The notes below the pieces were generated by a model. That model was given only the letters and a program-made list of their open reading frames with translations. It was not told where the DNA came from and ran no database searches. A DNA stretch of 64,000 nt from Herbaspirillum sp. LeCh32-8 (GTDB lineage: Bacteria; Pseudomonadota; Gammaproteobacteria; Burkholderiales; Burkholderiaceae_D). The DNA is taken from assembly GCF_017814915.1 (NCBI RefSeq), contig NZ_JAGIPZ010000001.1, forward strand, positions 55,124 to 119,123. Direction: 5' to 3'. A program made the translations under genes and the position numbers. Shown here in pieces: positions 9,938 through 19,631 of the stretch (position 1 is its first letter; the number at the start of each line of letters is the position of its first letter).

Positions 9938-11476
9938 ATGAACGCACCAAGGAAATCCGTACTGCGCTGGGCGCGATGTGCGCTGCTGGTTGCCGGGGCA
10001 ACCGCATCGCTTTCCGCGATGGCCACCAAGGCCAATGACACCCTGATCTACGCCTCCGACAGCGAGGTCGAGAACATCAGCCAGTACCACAACAACCTGC
10101 GCGAAGGCGTGATCCTGGCCCACCTGATCTGGGACACGCTGGTCTACCGCGATCCCAAGACCAACGAGTACAAGCCCCAGCTGGCCACCGCCTGGAAGTG
10201 GGAGTCGCCCACCGCGCTGGTGATGGACCTGCGCCAGGGCGTGCAATTCCAGAACGGCGACAAGTTCAGCGCCGACGATGTCGCCTTTACCTTCAACTAC
10301 GCGGTGTCGCCGGAGTCCAAGGCGGTCACCCGCCAGAACACCGACTGGATCAAGAGTGTCGACAAGCTGGGCGACTACAAGGTGCGCATCAACCTGAAGG
10401 CGCCGTTCCCGGCCGCGCTGGAATACCTGGCAGGCCCGATGCCGATCTATCCCGCCGCCTACTTCAAGAAGGTCGGCCTGGAAGGCTTCGCCAAGGCGCC
10501 CATCGGCACCGGCCCCTACAAGGTCACCGGCGTGACGCCGGGGCAGGGCGTGACCCTGGTCAAGAACGCCAACTACTTCAAGGACAGCCCGCAGGGCCAG
10601 CCCTCGATCGGCAATATCAAGTTCGTGGTGATCCCCGATCCGGAGACCCGCGCCGCGCAGCTCATGACCGGCGCCATCGACTGGATCTGGCGCGTGCCGC
10701 CGGACCAGGCCGACTCGCTCAAGACCAATCCCAAGCTGGCCGTGCAAAGCGGCGAGACGATGCGCGTGGGCTTCATCACGCTGGACACCACCGGCACCTC
10801 GGCGCCCAATTCGCCGTTCAAGGATGTGCGCGTGCGCCAGGCGGTGAACCATGCGATCAACCGCAAGGGCTACGCCGACAACCTGATGCGCGGCGGCAGC
10901 CAGCCGGTCTATACCGCCTGCTTCCGCACCCAGTTCGGTTGCGATAGCAACGCCGCCATCAAGTTCGACTACAACCCGGCCAAGGCCAAGCAGCTGCTGG
11001 CCGAAGCCGGCTACCCCAACGGCTTCGACACCGACATCTACGCCTACCGCGAGCGCGAGGTGGCCGAGGCCATCATCGGCGACCTGCACAAGGTCGGCAT
11101 CCGCGCGCGGCTGCACTACATGAAGTTCGCGGCCCTGCAAAACGAATACCGCGCCGGCAAGACGCCGATGAGCTTCTACTCGTGGGGCTCGTTCTCGATG
11201 AACGACACCTCGGCCTTCGCCGGCGTCTACTTCAAGGGCAGCGCCGACGATGTGACCAAGGATCCGCAGCTGCAGCAATACCTGCAGACCGCCGACTCCT
11301 CGATCGACCCGGCGGTGCGCAAGGCCAATTACACCAAGGCTCAGGAACTCATTTCCAAACAGGCTTACGTAGCGCCGATGTTCTCCTACTCGACGTTCTA
11401 TGCGTTCAATTCGCAGCTGAAGTTCCAGGGCTATCCGGATGAGCTTCCGCGTTTCTACGAGGCCAGCTGGAAGTAA
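9938..11476 (+). CDS. Periplasmic peptide-binding protein (SBP family 5)
   Basis: Secreted substrate-binding subunit of a dipeptide/oligopeptide-type ABC importer. The 512 residues start with a twin-basic signal peptide (cleavage near SAMATKA). The family 5 fold follows: TLIYASDSEVENISQYHNNL, LRQGVQFQNGDKFSADDVAF (the LRxGVxFxxGxxxTAxDV-like signature, about residues 98-118), GTGPYKVTGVTPGQGV and a C-terminal QELISKQAYVAPMFSYSTFY. Length is normal for DppA/OppA. It is the first gene of a block with two permeases, two ATPases and two M20 peptidases, all same strand. Substrates could be peptides, N-acyl amino acids or opines; the sequence does not decide. Confidence 0.92.
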   Translation: MNAPRKSVLRWARCALLVAGATASLSAMATKANDTLIYASDSEVENISQYHNNLREGVILAHLIWDTLVYRDPKTNEYKPQLATAWKWESPTALVMDLRQGVQFQNGDKFSADDVAFTFNYAVSPESKAVTRQNTDWIKSVDKLGDYKVRINLKAPFPAALEYLAGPMPIYPAAYFKKVGLEGFAKAPIGTGPYKVTGVTPGQGVTLVKNANYFKDSPQGQPSIGNIKFVVIPDPETRAAQLMTGAIDWIWRVPPDQADSLKTNPKLAVQSGETMRVGFITLDTTGTSAPNSPFKDVRVRQAVNHAINRKGYADNLMRGGSQPVYTACFRTQFGCDSNAAIKFDYNPAKAKQLLAEAGYPNGFDTDIYAYREREVAEAIIGDLHKVGIRARLHYMKFAALQNEYRAGKTPMSFYSWGSFSMNDTSAFAGVYFKGSADDVTKDPQLQQYLQTADSSIDPAVRKANYTKAQELISKQAYVAPMFSYSTFYAFNSQLKFQGYPDELPRFYEASWK

Positions 11477-11611
11477 GACCGTGTTCATCCCTTTCGGCCC
11501 CGGCCGAAAGGGATAAGCAGGTTTGATGTCGCGTGAATCTTTGTTCGAGCAGGCTTGCAACTAGCATGCGCCTGATGCGTCGCCCCGCCAACCCATAGAG
11601 GAAAGGCCGCC

Positions 11612-12529
11612 ATGTTGATCTACATCCTGCGCCGTCTGGCCATCGCCTTGTGCGTGGCGCTGACGGTTTCCGTGGTCAGCTTCGCGCTGTTGCACATGTC
11701 GGGCGACCTCGCCGTGTCGATCGCCGGGCCTGAGGCCACGGCCGCACAGGTCGAGGCGGTGCGCACCCAGTTCGGGCTGGATCGCCCGATGGCCACGCAA
11801 TACTTCGAATGGCTGGGCAAGGCGATCCATCTCGATTTCGGCAATTCCTTTTACTTCCAGGGTTCGGTGATGGAGATGATCGCCGAGCGTCTGCCGATCA
11901 CCTTCAAGCTGGGCGGCAGCGCTTTGCTGCTGGCGATCCTGACCGCCATCCCGCTGGGCGTGCTGGCCGCCATCTATCGCGACACCTGGCTCGATCGCGC
12001 CGCACTGCTGGTGGCGGTGGTGGGGCAGGCCATGCCCAGTTTCTGGTTCGGGCTGACGCTGATCCTGATCTTTGCCGTCACGCTGCACTGGCTGCCGGTG
12101 GCCGGCAACGAGAGCTGGCAGAACTTCATCCTGCCGGCCGTCGCCCTGGGTTACTACGCCATGCCGGCCATGATGCGCCTGACGCGCGCCGGCATGCTGG
12201 AGGTGTTGGGCTCGGACTACATCCGCACCGCGCGCGCCAAGGGCTTGTCCAAATCCAGGGTGGTGTTCAAGCATGCGTTGCGCAATGCGGTCATTCCGGT
12301 GGTGGCGCTGGCGGCGGTGGAGCTGGGCTTCATGCTGGGCGGCTCGGTGGTGATCGAGTCGGTCTACTCCATGCAGGGCTTGGGCCAGCTTGCCTGGGAC
12401 GCCATCTCGCGCAACGACTATCCGGTGGTGCAGGCGGTGGTGCTGATCATCGCCATGTTCTACATCGGCCTGACTTTCCTGGCCGATGTCATCAATGCGC
12501 TGCTCGATCCGCGCATCCGTACCCGCTAA
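11612..12529 (+). CDS. Peptide ABC transporter permease, DppB-like
   Basis: First inner-membrane channel subunit. The 305-residue protein begins MLIYILRRLAIALCVALTVS and shows the DppB/OppB plan: helix 1, a periplasmic loop with the FGLDRPMATQYFEWLGKAIH block, then the BPD transmembrane domain (about 95-300) with the EAA-type loop around EVLGSDYIRTARAKGLSKSR, the contact for the ATPase. Final residues LLDPRIRTR are typical. It follows the binding protein after 135 bp and precedes the second permease by 36 bp. Normal length. Confidence 0.93.
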   Translation: MLIYILRRLAIALCVALTVSVVSFALLHMSGDLAVSIAGPEATAAQVEAVRTQFGLDRPMATQYFEWLGKAIHLDFGNSFYFQGSVMEMIAERLPITFKLGGSALLLAILTAIPLGVLAAIYRDTWLDRAALLVAVVGQAMPSFWFGLTLILIFAVTLHWLPVAGNESWQNFILPAVALGYYAMPAMMRLTRAGMLEVLGSDYIRTARAKGLSKSRVVFKHALRNAVIPVVALAAVELGFMLGGSVVIESVYSMQGLGQLAWDAISRNDYPVVQAVVLIIAMFYIGLTFLADVINALLDPRIRTR

Positions 12530-12565
12530 TTCCGCCAATCCCGCCAACCAGCACAGGGAGCCGAC

Positions 12566-13483
12566 ATGACCGCCACCTCCACGACTCTGCAGCCGGGCAC
12601 GCTGCTGCAGGGCGCCATCAAGCCGACGCCGCCGTGGCGCCGCAAGCTCAATCGCCTGCTCGGCCATCGCGGCCTGGTGCTGGGTTCCGCCGTGCTGGCG
12701 CTGATCATGCTGGCGGCGATCTTCGCGCCGCTGCTGGCGCCGCATGACCCGTTCAACCAGGATGTCTCGGCGCGCCTGATCCCGCCGGTGTGGAATGCGC
12801 AGGGCAGCTGGGAACACATCCTCGGCACCGATAAACTGGGGCGCGATTACCTGTCGCGCCTGATCTACGGCGCACGCGTCTCGCTGATCATCGGCATCGC
12901 CGCCGCGCTGATCTCGGGGTTGATCGGCACTACGCTGGGCGTGTTGGCCGGCTACTTCGGCGGCCGCACCGACGCCGTCATCAGCTACCTGATTACCACC
13001 CGCCTGGCCATGCCGGTGGTGCTGGTGGCGCTGGCCATGGCTTCGCTGGTGGGCGGCTCGCTCAATGTCGTGATCGTGTTGCTGGGTTTGTTGCTGTGGG
13101 ACCGCTTCGCGGTGGTGACGCGTTCGGCCACGCAGCAGTTGCGCGACGCCGAGTTCATCGCGGCGGCCAAGTCCATCGGCGCTTCCACCCCCTACATTCT
13201 GGTGCGCGAGATCCTCCCCAACATCATGGGCGCGCTGATCGTGGTGGTGACGCTGGAGATGGCGCACGCGATTCTGCTGGAGGCCACGCTGTCCTTCCTC
13301 GGCCTGGGCGTGCAACCGCCGACGCCGTCATGGGGCCTGATGGTGGCCGAGGGCAAGTCCTATATGTTCTTCAAGCCGTGGGTGATTGTCATCCCGGGCC
13401 TGGCGCTGGCGATCCTGGTGCTGGCCATCAACCTGGTGGGCGACGGCATCCGTGACGTCAATGCGCCCGATGGCCGCAACTGA
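12566..13483 (+). CDS. Peptide ABC transporter permease, DppC-like
   Basis: Second channel subunit, 305 residues. It has the DppC/OppC N-terminal extension ending in APLLAPHDPFNQDVSARLIP, then the HILGTDKLGRDYLSRLIYGA signature and a BPD domain. The EAA loop is DAEFIAAAKSIGASTPYILV and the tail ends GDGIRDVNAPDGRN. RBS-like GGGAG stands before the ATG. With its DppB partner it forms the heterodimeric membrane pore. Gene order SBP-B-C-D-F matches dpp/opp operons. Confidence 0.93.
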   Translation: MTATSTTLQPGTLLQGAIKPTPPWRRKLNRLLGHRGLVLGSAVLALIMLAAIFAPLLAPHDPFNQDVSARLIPPVWNAQGSWEHILGTDKLGRDYLSRLIYGARVSLIIGIAAALISGLIGTTLGVLAGYFGGRTDAVISYLITTRLAMPVVLVALAMASLVGGSLNVVIVLLGLLLWDRFAVVTRSATQQLRDAEFIAAAKSIGASTPYILVREILPNIMGALIVVVTLEMAHAILLEATLSFLGLGVQPPTPSWGLMVAEGKSYMFFKPWVIVIPGLALAILVLAINLVGDGIRDVNAPDGRN

Positions 13484-13507
13484 GCCGCTGAGCACAAGGA
13501 GAAAACC

Positions 13508-14518
13508 ATGAGCGTATTGCTTGACGTCAAAAACCTGAAGGTCGACTTGCCGACAGAAAGGGGCATGCTGCACGCGGTGCGCGGCATCGACTTCCAGGTC
13601 AAGCGCGGCGAGATGCTGTGCCTGGTGGGGGAGTCAGGCTGCGGAAAATCGATGACCTCGCTGGCGCTGATGGGCCTGCTGCCGCGCAAGGCGCAATGCA
13701 GCGCCGACTATATCCTGTTCGACGGCAAGGATCTCAACGGCCTGCCCGAGAAGCAGCTGATGCAGCTGCGCGGCAAGCGCATGGCGATGATCTTCCAGGA
13801 GCCGATGACCTCGCTCAATCCCGCCTATACGCTGGGCAACCAGCTGTGCGAGGCGATGCTGCAGCAGCCGGGCGTGAGCCGCGCCGAGGCGCGCGAGCGG
13901 GCGATCTACCTGCTGCACCGCACCGGCATCAGCAATGCCGAGGACCGGCTGCGCCAGTATCCGCACCAGCTCTCCGGCGGCCTGCGCCAGCGCGTGATGA
14001 TCGCCATGTCGCTCATGTGCAGCCCGGACCTGATCATCGCCGACGAGCCGACCACCGCGCTGGACGTCACCATCCAGGCGCAGATCCTGCGCATGATCCG
14101 CGAGCTGCAGCAGGAATTCGGCACCGCCGTCATCTTCATCACCCACGACCTGGGCGTGGTGTCGCGCATCGCCGACCGCGTGGCGGTGATGTACGCCGGG
14201 CAGGTGGTGGAGACCACCGACGTAGCCCAGCTGTACGCCGAGCCGCGCCACCCATACACGCGCGGCCTGCTCAACTGTATCCCGGTGCGCGGCAAGACCT
14301 TGCCGGGCAGCCGCCTGCAGGCCATCCCGGGCGTGGTGCCCAGCCTGGTGGGCGAGGTCTCGGGCTGCGCCTTCCGCAACCGCTGCGTGCTGGCCGACGG
14401 CGGCTGCGAGGCTGATCCGCCGATGGCCGACAAGGGTAACGCTGCCGCACCGCATTTCGCGCGTTGCCACAAGCTGGACGCATTGCCGCAAACCGAACGC
14501 GTGGAGGCGCTGGCATGA
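13508..14518 (+). CDS. Peptide ABC transporter ATPase, DppD-like
   Basis: Cytosolic ATPase of 336 residues. It shows Walker A GESGCGKS (about 38-45), the Q-loop in [14 protein letters not shown], signature LSGGLRQRV, Walker [13 protein letters not shown] and the switch His of [11 protein letters not shown]-terminal oligopeptide-transporter domain with Cys residues ([20 protein letters not shown]) matches the 4Fe-4S-type motif reported in DppD/OppD proteins. Its stop overlaps the start of the next ATPase (ATGA at 14515), so the pair is coupled. Confidence 0.93.
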   Translation: MSVLLDVKNLKVDLPTERGMLHAVRGIDFQVKRGEMLCLVGESGCGKSMTSLALMGLLPRKAQCSADYILFDGKDLNGLPEKQLMQLRGKRMAMIFQEPMTSLNPAYTLGNQLCEAMLQQPGVSRAEARERAIYLLHRTGISNAEDRLRQYPHQLSGGLRQRVMIAMSLMCSPDLIIADEPTTALDVTIQAQILRMIRELQQEFGTAVIFITHDLGVVSRIADRVAVMYAGQVVETTDVAQLYAEPRHPYTRGLLNCIPVRGKTLPGSRLQAIPGVVPSLVGEVSGCAFRNRCVLADGGCEADPPMADKGNAAAPHFARCHKLDALPQTERVEALA

Positions 14519-15399
14519 ATATGGACGACATGGACAAACTGCAACCGGCGCCGTCCGACGGGCCGCGAGATGAGCCGGGGGCGCAGGGCGACATTGCGCT
14601 GGAGCTGTGCGCGCTCTCCAAGGTGTATCAGCTGAAGCGCGGCATGTTCAAGGCGCCGGGCGAGATCCGCGCGGTCAACGATGTGTCGCTGCGCCTGTAT
14701 CGCGGCGAGACGCTGGGCCTGGTGGGCGAATCCGGCTGCGGCAAGAGTACGCTGGCCAAGATGCTGCTGGGCCTGCTGGAGCCGAGCTCGGGCAACGTGC
14801 TGTTCAACGGCCGCGAGGTCGATCCGGGCGAGCGCAAGGAGCATGCGCGTCATATTCAGCCAATCTTCCAGGATCCGTATTCCTCGCTCAACCCGCGCAA
14901 GACCGTGGCCGAGATCGTCGGCCTGCCGCTGAAGATCCACGGCATCGGCAACGGCGCCGAGCGTGACAAGAAAGTGCGCCAGATCCTCGACCTGGTCGGC
15001 ATGCCCGAACGCACCTACGGCCAGTACCCGAACCAGCTCTCGGGCGGCCAGCGCCAGCGCGTGGCGATTGCGCGCGCGCTGATCCTGCGTCCCGACGTGC
15101 TGATCTGCGACGAGCCGACCTCGGCGCTGGATGTCTCGGTGCAGGCGCAGATCCTGAACCTGCTGCTGGACCTGAAAGCCGAGTTCGGCCTGACCTACCT
15201 CTTCATCAGCCACGACCTGGGCGTGGTGGAGCATCTGGTGGATCGGGTGGCGGTGATGAACAAGGGCAGCATCGTCGAGCTGCAGACGCGCGAGAAGATT
15301 TTCAGCGACGCCCAGCATCCCTACACCCGCATGCTGTTGGCCTCGGCGTTGACGCCGGAGCCCGGCCGGGGTTTGCCGGAACTGATCGGCGCCGCATGA
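14515..15399 (+). CDS. Peptide ABC transporter ATPase, DppF-like
   Basis: Second ATPase, 294 residues from the ATG that overlaps the previous stop. After a short acidic N-terminal tail it has Walker [11 protein letters not shown]-loop [14 protein letters not shown], signature LSGGQRQRV, Walker [13 protein letters not shown] and FISHDLGVV. It lacks most of the oligo_HPY tail found in many DppF proteins and ends soon after [20 protein letters not shown], so it is somewhat short (typical 320-330). The reading frame continues upstream inside dppD but without family similarity. Confidence 0.92.
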   Translation: MNMDDMDKLQPAPSDGPRDEPGAQGDIALELCALSKVYQLKRGMFKAPGEIRAVNDVSLRLYRGETLGLVGESGCGKSTLAKMLLGLLEPSSGNVLFNGREVDPGERKEHARHIQPIFQDPYSSLNPRKTVAEIVGLPLKIHGIGNGAERDKKVRQILDLVGMPERTYGQYPNQLSGGQRQRVAIARALILRPDVLICDEPTSALDVSVQAQILNLLLDLKAEFGLTYLFISHDLGVVEHLVDRVAVMNKGSIVELQTREKIFSDAQHPYTRMLLASALTPEPGRGLPELIGAA

Positions 15400-15537
15400 G
15401 CTAGACAAACAACTCCAAGCCGCCCCGTTTCCTTTACGCGAAAGCGACACAGGATGCGTCCCGAGGACGCCGAAGCCGGCAGGGGCATTTGCATTCCGAT
15501 TTTTTGAGCACACACGTTTGAACAGAGGAGAAGCAGC

Positions 15538-16947
15538 ATGAGCAGAGCACAAGCCATCGCCGGTGTGGAAGCGTATTTCGACGACGGCCGTTTCATGGAA
15601 ACGATGAAGCGCCGCGTCGCCATCCGCACCGAGAGCCAGGAGCCGGCCAGCCGTCCCATCCTGTACGACTACCTGAACCAGGAGATCGTGCCTTACCTGG
15701 CCGGCCTGGGCTTTACCAGCGAGGTGGTCGAGAACCCGCTGCCCAACGGCAGCCCCTTCCTGATTGCCGAACGCATGGAGCAGGGCGCGGCGTTCACGCT
15801 GCTGACCTACGGCCACGGCGACGTGGTGCGCGGCTATGACAAACAATGGCGCGAAGGGCTTTCGCCATGGCAAATCGTGGTCGACGGCGACCGCTGGTAC
15901 GGCCGCGGCACCGCCGACAACAAGGCACAGCACACGATCAATTTCGCCGCGCTGGAAGAGGTGATGAAGGCACGCGGCGGCAAGCTGGGCTACAACGTCA
16001 AGGTGATCCTGGAGATGGGCGAAGAGACCGGCTCGCCCGGCCTGAACGCGGTGTGCAAGCAGTACGCGCAGCGCCTGAAGTCGGACGTCTTCATCGCCTC
16101 CGACGGCCCGCGCGTGAACGCGCCCACACCGACCATGTTCCTCGGCTCGCGCGGCGGCTGCAACTTCGACCTCAAGGTCAACCTGCGCGACGGCGGTCAC
16201 CATTCCGGCAACTGGGGCGGGCTGCTGCGCAATCCCGGAGTGCGCCTGGCCAATGCGATCGCCTGCCTGGTCGACGGGCGCGGCCGCATCCGCGTGCCCA
16301 GCCTGCTGCCTGCGTCGCTGCCGCAAAGCGTGCGCGAGGCGCTGGCCGACGTGAAGGTCGGCGGCGGCGCCACCGATCCCGAGGTTGATGCCGAGTGGGG
16401 CGAACCCGGCATGACCCCGGCCGAGCGCGTGTTCGGCTGGAACACGCTGGAGGTGCTGGCCTTCAAGACCGGCAATCCGGAAGCGCCGGTCAACGCCATC
16501 CCGGGCCACGCCAGCGCGCACTGCCAGATCCGCTTCGTGGTCGGCAGCGACGACCGGAATTTCATCGCCAACATCCGCGCCCATCTCGACGCGCATGGCT
16601 ACCATGATGTTGAGGTGACGCTGTCGGGCGTGCAGTTCTCCGCCACGCGCCTGGATCCGGATGACGAGTGGGTGCGCTGGGGGCTGGCCTCGATGCAGGA
16701 GACCAGCGGCAAGAAGCCCACGCTGTTGCCCAACCTGGGCGGCTCGCTGCCCAACGACGTGTTCTCCGAGACGCTGGGCCTGCCCACGCTGTGGGTGCCG
16801 CACTCGTACCCGGCCTGCTCGCAGCACGCGCCCAACGAGCATATACTGGCCAGCGTTTCGCGCGAGTCGCTGCAGGTTATGGCCGGGCTGTTCTGGGACC
16901 TGGCCGAGCAGGGCGCGCAGGTGATGGCGCGCCGCGCGGCGGCCTGA
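15538..16947 (+). CDS. M20-family metallopeptidase (large, ArgE/DapE/CPG2-like)
   Basis: The 469-residue di-zinc hydrolase is preceded by a strong GAGGAG site. Zinc-ligand blocks are visible in order: [15 protein letters not shown] (His; the usual HxD spacing), [13 protein letters not shown] (bridging Asp), [11 protein letters not shown] (catalytic Glu and ligand), a SDGPR block, and the C-terminal [15 protein letters not shown] (final His). The lid/dimer domain lies about 190-340, with the [15 protein letters not shown] block. The family removes C-terminal or acyl-linked amino acids. No signal peptide is seen, so it is cytosolic and would act on imported substrate. It follows the ABC operon by 138 bp and precedes a second M20 gene by 35 bp. 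Confidence 0.88.
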   Translation: MSRAQAIAGVEAYFDDGRFMETMKRRVAIRTESQEPASRPILYDYLNQEIVPYLAGLGFTSEVVENPLPNGSPFLIAERMEQGAAFTLLTYGHGDVVRGYDKQWREGLSPWQIVVDGDRWYGRGTADNKAQHTINFAALEEVMKARGGKLGYNVKVILEMGEETGSPGLNAVCKQYAQRLKSDVFIASDGPRVNAPTPTMFLGSRGGCNFDLKVNLRDGGHHSGNWGGLLRNPGVRLANAIACLVDGRGRIRVPSLLPASLPQSVREALADVKVGGGATDPEVDAEWGEPGMTPAERVFGWNTLEVLAFKTGNPEAPVNAIPGHASAHCQIRFVVGSDDRNFIANIRAHLDAHGYHDVEVTLSGVQFSATRLDPDDEWVRWGLASMQETSGKKPTLLPNLGGSLPNDVFSETLGLPTLWVPHSYPACSQHAPNEHILASVSRESLQVMAGLFWDLAEQGAQVMARRAAA

Positions 16948-16982
16948 GCCGACGCAATCGCCGCCATCCACGGAGAACAACA

Positions 16983-18176
16983 ATGAGCCACGCCAATGCG
17001 CTATGCCAGGTCGTCGACCTGGACGACATCAAGGACGAGATCGTCGGCATCCGCCGTCATCTCCACCAGCATCCCGAGCTGTCCTTCCAGGAGGCCGATA
17101 CCGCCGCGCTGGTGGCGGCGCGGCTGGAAGAGTGGGGTTATGCAGTCACCCGCCACATCGGCGGCAACGGTCTGGTGGGCACCTTGCGGGCGGGATCGGG
17201 CGCGCGCACCATCGGCCTGCGCGCCGACATGGACGCCTTGCCCATCCACGAGGAAACCGGCCTGTCTTACGCCAGCTGCAAGCACGGCACCATGCACGCC
17301 TGCGGCCATGACGGCCACACCGCCATGCTGCTGGGCGCGGCCAAGCACCTGGCGCGCACGCGCAATTTCGACGGCACGTTGAATCTGATCTTCCAGCCGG
17401 CCGAGGAGGCCGGGTTCGACAGCGGCGCGCAGAAGATGCTGGAGGACGGCCTGTTCGAGCGTTTTCCCTGCGACGCCATCTTCGGCATCCACAACCACCC
17501 GGGCGTGGCCACCGGCACCTTCATGTTTCGCAACGGGCCGTTCATGGCCGCCTGCGACACCGTCAAGATCAAGCTGACCGGGCGCGGCAGCCACGCGGCG
17601 CGTCCGCACCTGTCGGTCGATCCGGTGGTGGCCGCTTCCAGCCTGGTGATGGCTCTGCAGACCGTGGTTTCGCGCAATGTCGATCCGATGGAGACCGCCG
17701 TGATCACGGTGGGCTCGCTGCATGCCGGTCATGCAGCCAACGTGATTCCCGAGTACGCGACGATGGAGCTGAGCGTGCGTTCGTTCAAACAGGAGGTGCG
17801 CGAGCTCTTGGAGCAGCGCATCCGCGCCCTGGTCGAGACGCACGCGGCCAGCTACGGCGCGCGCGCCGAGATTGAGTACCTGCGCGGCTATCCGGTGCTG
17901 GTCAACAGCGACGCCGAGACCGAATTCGCGCGCGGCGTGGCGCAGGAGCTGGTGGGTGAGGACAAGGTGATTCCGTCCTTCGGGCCGATCGCCGGCAGCG
18001 AGGACTTCGCCTACTACCTGCAGCAGCGCCCGGGCTGCTTCCTGCGTGTGGGCAATGGTCAGGGAAAGCCGATGCTGCACAACGCCGGTTACGACTTCAA
18101 CGACGAGAACATCCCCGTTGGCGCCGCCTACTGGACCCGGTTGGTGGAGCGCTGGATGCCGGTCAAGCCTGGCTGA
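16983..18176 (+). CDS. M20D amidohydrolase (hippurate/N-acyl amino acid hydrolase-like)
   Basis: The 397-residue cytosolic metallo-amidohydrolase is of the HipO/IAA-amino-acid hydrolase type. It shows [14 protein letters not shown] at the start, [17 protein letters not shown], the metal-binding [36 protein letters not shown] (catalytic Glu), GIHNHPGV and [18 protein letters not shown] with the late ligand region. The ATG at 16983 has GGAGAAC upstream and gives the normal N terminus. The paired M20 genes behind a peptide importer suggest uptake then hydrolysis of N-acyl amino acids or peptides. The exact substrate is unknown; indole-acetyl amino acids are one possibility for a plant-associated bacterium. 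Confidence 0.9.
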   Translation: MSHANALCQVVDLDDIKDEIVGIRRHLHQHPELSFQEADTAALVAARLEEWGYAVTRHIGGNGLVGTLRAGSGARTIGLRADMDALPIHEETGLSYASCKHGTMHACGHDGHTAMLLGAAKHLARTRNFDGTLNLIFQPAEEAGFDSGAQKMLEDGLFERFPCDAIFGIHNHPGVATGTFMFRNGPFMAACDTVKIKLTGRGSHAARPHLSVDPVVAASSLVMALQTVVSRNVDPMETAVITVGSLHAGHAANVIPEYATMELSVRSFKQEVRELLEQRIRALVETHAASYGARAEIEYLRGYPVLVNSDAETEFARGVAQELVGEDKVIPSFGPIAGSEDFAYYLQQRPGCFLRVGNGQGKPMLHNAGYDFNDENIPVGAAYWTRLVERWMPVKPG

Positions 18177-18301
18177 AAGCGTTGCCGGGCCTGCTTATGC
18201 CGTCGGTGAATAAGCGCATGACGATTGCTTCGTTCATGCCTGAGGACGGCTTCGATATAGTGGGGCCGTCTCCTCAAAACCTCCTGGAACTATTGAGTTT
18301 G

Positions 18302-18337
18302 AACCCGCCTCGCGCAAGCTAGGCGGGTTTTCTTTTT
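18302..18337 (+). terminator. Rho-independent terminator after the peptide operon
   Basis: AACCCGCCT (18302-18310) pairs with AGGCGGGTT (18321-18329), followed by TTCTTTTTG. It lies 125 bp after the M20D stop and closes the importer/peptidase operon. Confidence 0.85.
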
Positions 18338-18695
18338 GCGCGTCGCCATCTGCATCTGCCTGGCGTCACTCAAGGCGCAGCGCCAAGCTCATCAGCAGCA
18401 ATTCTTCTCGACGCGATGGCGGCGTCGGCGCGTGCGCCGGCCGTTCCGTATCCGCACTGTATTCGCACCGTATTTGCACCCATCTGCATCGCGTTTTTCT
18501 CGGGATTTTCCCTATGTGGCGCGAACGCCATAGCGGCTGTTCAAATTCAGGAATTCCCCGATGGTTGCCACGGGGGCAAATGCCTACCATGAGCATCAAT
18601 GAAACGCGGTCTGTGTCTCCGGATTCGAAGCAGCACGACGAATTGCCGAAATGAACTATAGACCCTTGTTGATGGAACATTGATAGGAGGTCGTC
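18338..18695. other. Gene-free stretch upstream of a small membrane protein
   Basis: About 360 bp with no supported gene. GATAGGAGGTCGTC directly before 18696 is a near-perfect Shine-Dalgarno site. A promoter is expected here but no clear -35/-10 pair was fixed. Confidence 0.4.
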
Positions 18696-19010
18696 ATGCA
18701 ATTCGTCGCCGAAACCGTACCGGGTGAGATCACGCTGATGTTCATCAGCTACCTGTTGTTCTGCACCGTGTTGATGTATCTGTTCGTGAAGACCGACAAC
18801 GAATGGGGCCGTTTGGAAGTGTCGCTGGGCGATGCCAAGCGCGACCAGGAAGCCGCAGCCGCATCGGCGCTGCTGTTCTCCAGCGCCGAGATCGCCGCCG
18901 AACCGATGTTCACCGACGAGGCCGCACGCCAATTGCTGCGTCACTGCGCCGAGCATCACGATGTCGACTGCAACTGCTTCATGCAGGCGCAGCGCAAGGG
19001 CGGCGAGTGA
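18696..19010 (+). CDS. Small single-span membrane protein of unknown function
   Basis: The 104-residue product has an N-terminal membrane helix (about 10-31, GEITLMFISYLLFCTVLMYL) and a charged soluble part that is probably cytosolic. The C-terminal region (about 70-100) has a tight His/Cys cluster, LLRHCAEHHDVDCNCFMQAQ, that could bind a metal. The AGGAGG site 8 bases before the ATG is strong evidence for translation. I do not recognise the family. It stands alone between a terminator and a low-complexity region, with no operon partner. Confidence 0.7.
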   Translation: MQFVAETVPGEITLMFISYLLFCTVLMYLFVKTDNEWGRLEVSLGDAKRDQEAAAASALLFSSAEIAAEPMFTDEAARQLLRHCAEHHDVDCNCFMQAQRKGGE

Positions 19011-19235
19011 ATTGATGGAATGTGGCGCCGCTCTTCCCTGCAAGGGAGGAACGGCGCAGACGGAGCCGCAGCCGTTCACCACGGCGGCTCCGGGCAGGGC
19101 GAGGGATAGCAGGGGAAAGCGGATCGGGGGATCCGTGGCAGGGGGCAGTAGAGGGGGTAGTGGAAGGGGAGTTTTTGTAGTCTGAAGTTTGATGTTTGAA
19201 GTAAAGGCAGTACCAGGAAATCCGAGCGGGTAGTG

Positions 19236-19505
19236 GTGCTCAGTCCGGAAGACCGCAGTAGCAGCAAAGGCAGTACGCAGCAAAGGCAGCAAAGCAGCAA
19301 AGGAAGTGCAGTACTCAGCAATTGAAGTACGCAGTACCGAAGCATCCGTAACAGCAACACCGAAGTAGATGACCGCAGTAACAGTGCATGCAGTACCTGT
19401 AGCAGAAGTTTCCGTAGCAAAAGTATCCGCAGTAGCAGTCTTTGCAGTAGAAGCATCCGCAGTAGCAGCATCCGCATTACCTGTAGTTGCAGTAAAGCAG
19501 TCTCT
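19236..19505. repeat. Degenerate GCAGTA/GCATCC short-repeat tract
   Basis: About 270 bp are built from imperfect iterations of GCAGTA, AGCAAAGGCAG, CCGCAGTAGCAG and GAAGCATCCGCAGTAGCA with lower GC than the surroundings. The reverse-strand frames through it give monotonous Ala/Thr or Leu-rich strings, typical of repeat DNA, not of a folded protein. Nothing else was seen in 19011-19631. Confidence 0.7.
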
Positions 19506-19631
19506 TGAGGGTGGAACGGCAAGTCGTGAGGTCGCGAAGTTCCAACGCGCGTCACGCAACGGGAATGGGCATCAGCATTCCCGGAGGCGGCCAAGCGGCT
19601 TGCCCGTTCTTTTCCATGAGAAAATGGCGGC

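Noticed and set aside
13906..16983. Very long antisense open frame (over 1000 codons) opposite the peptide operon
   Set aside because: A shadow of GC-rich codon use; it runs through four well-supported genes and has no domain similarity. Similar long antisense frames opposite uvrB, the permeases and hscA were rejected for the same reason.
19236..19505. Ala/Thr-rich protein on the minus strand
   Set aside because: The composition mirrors the short DNA repeats; no start with a ribosome binding site.
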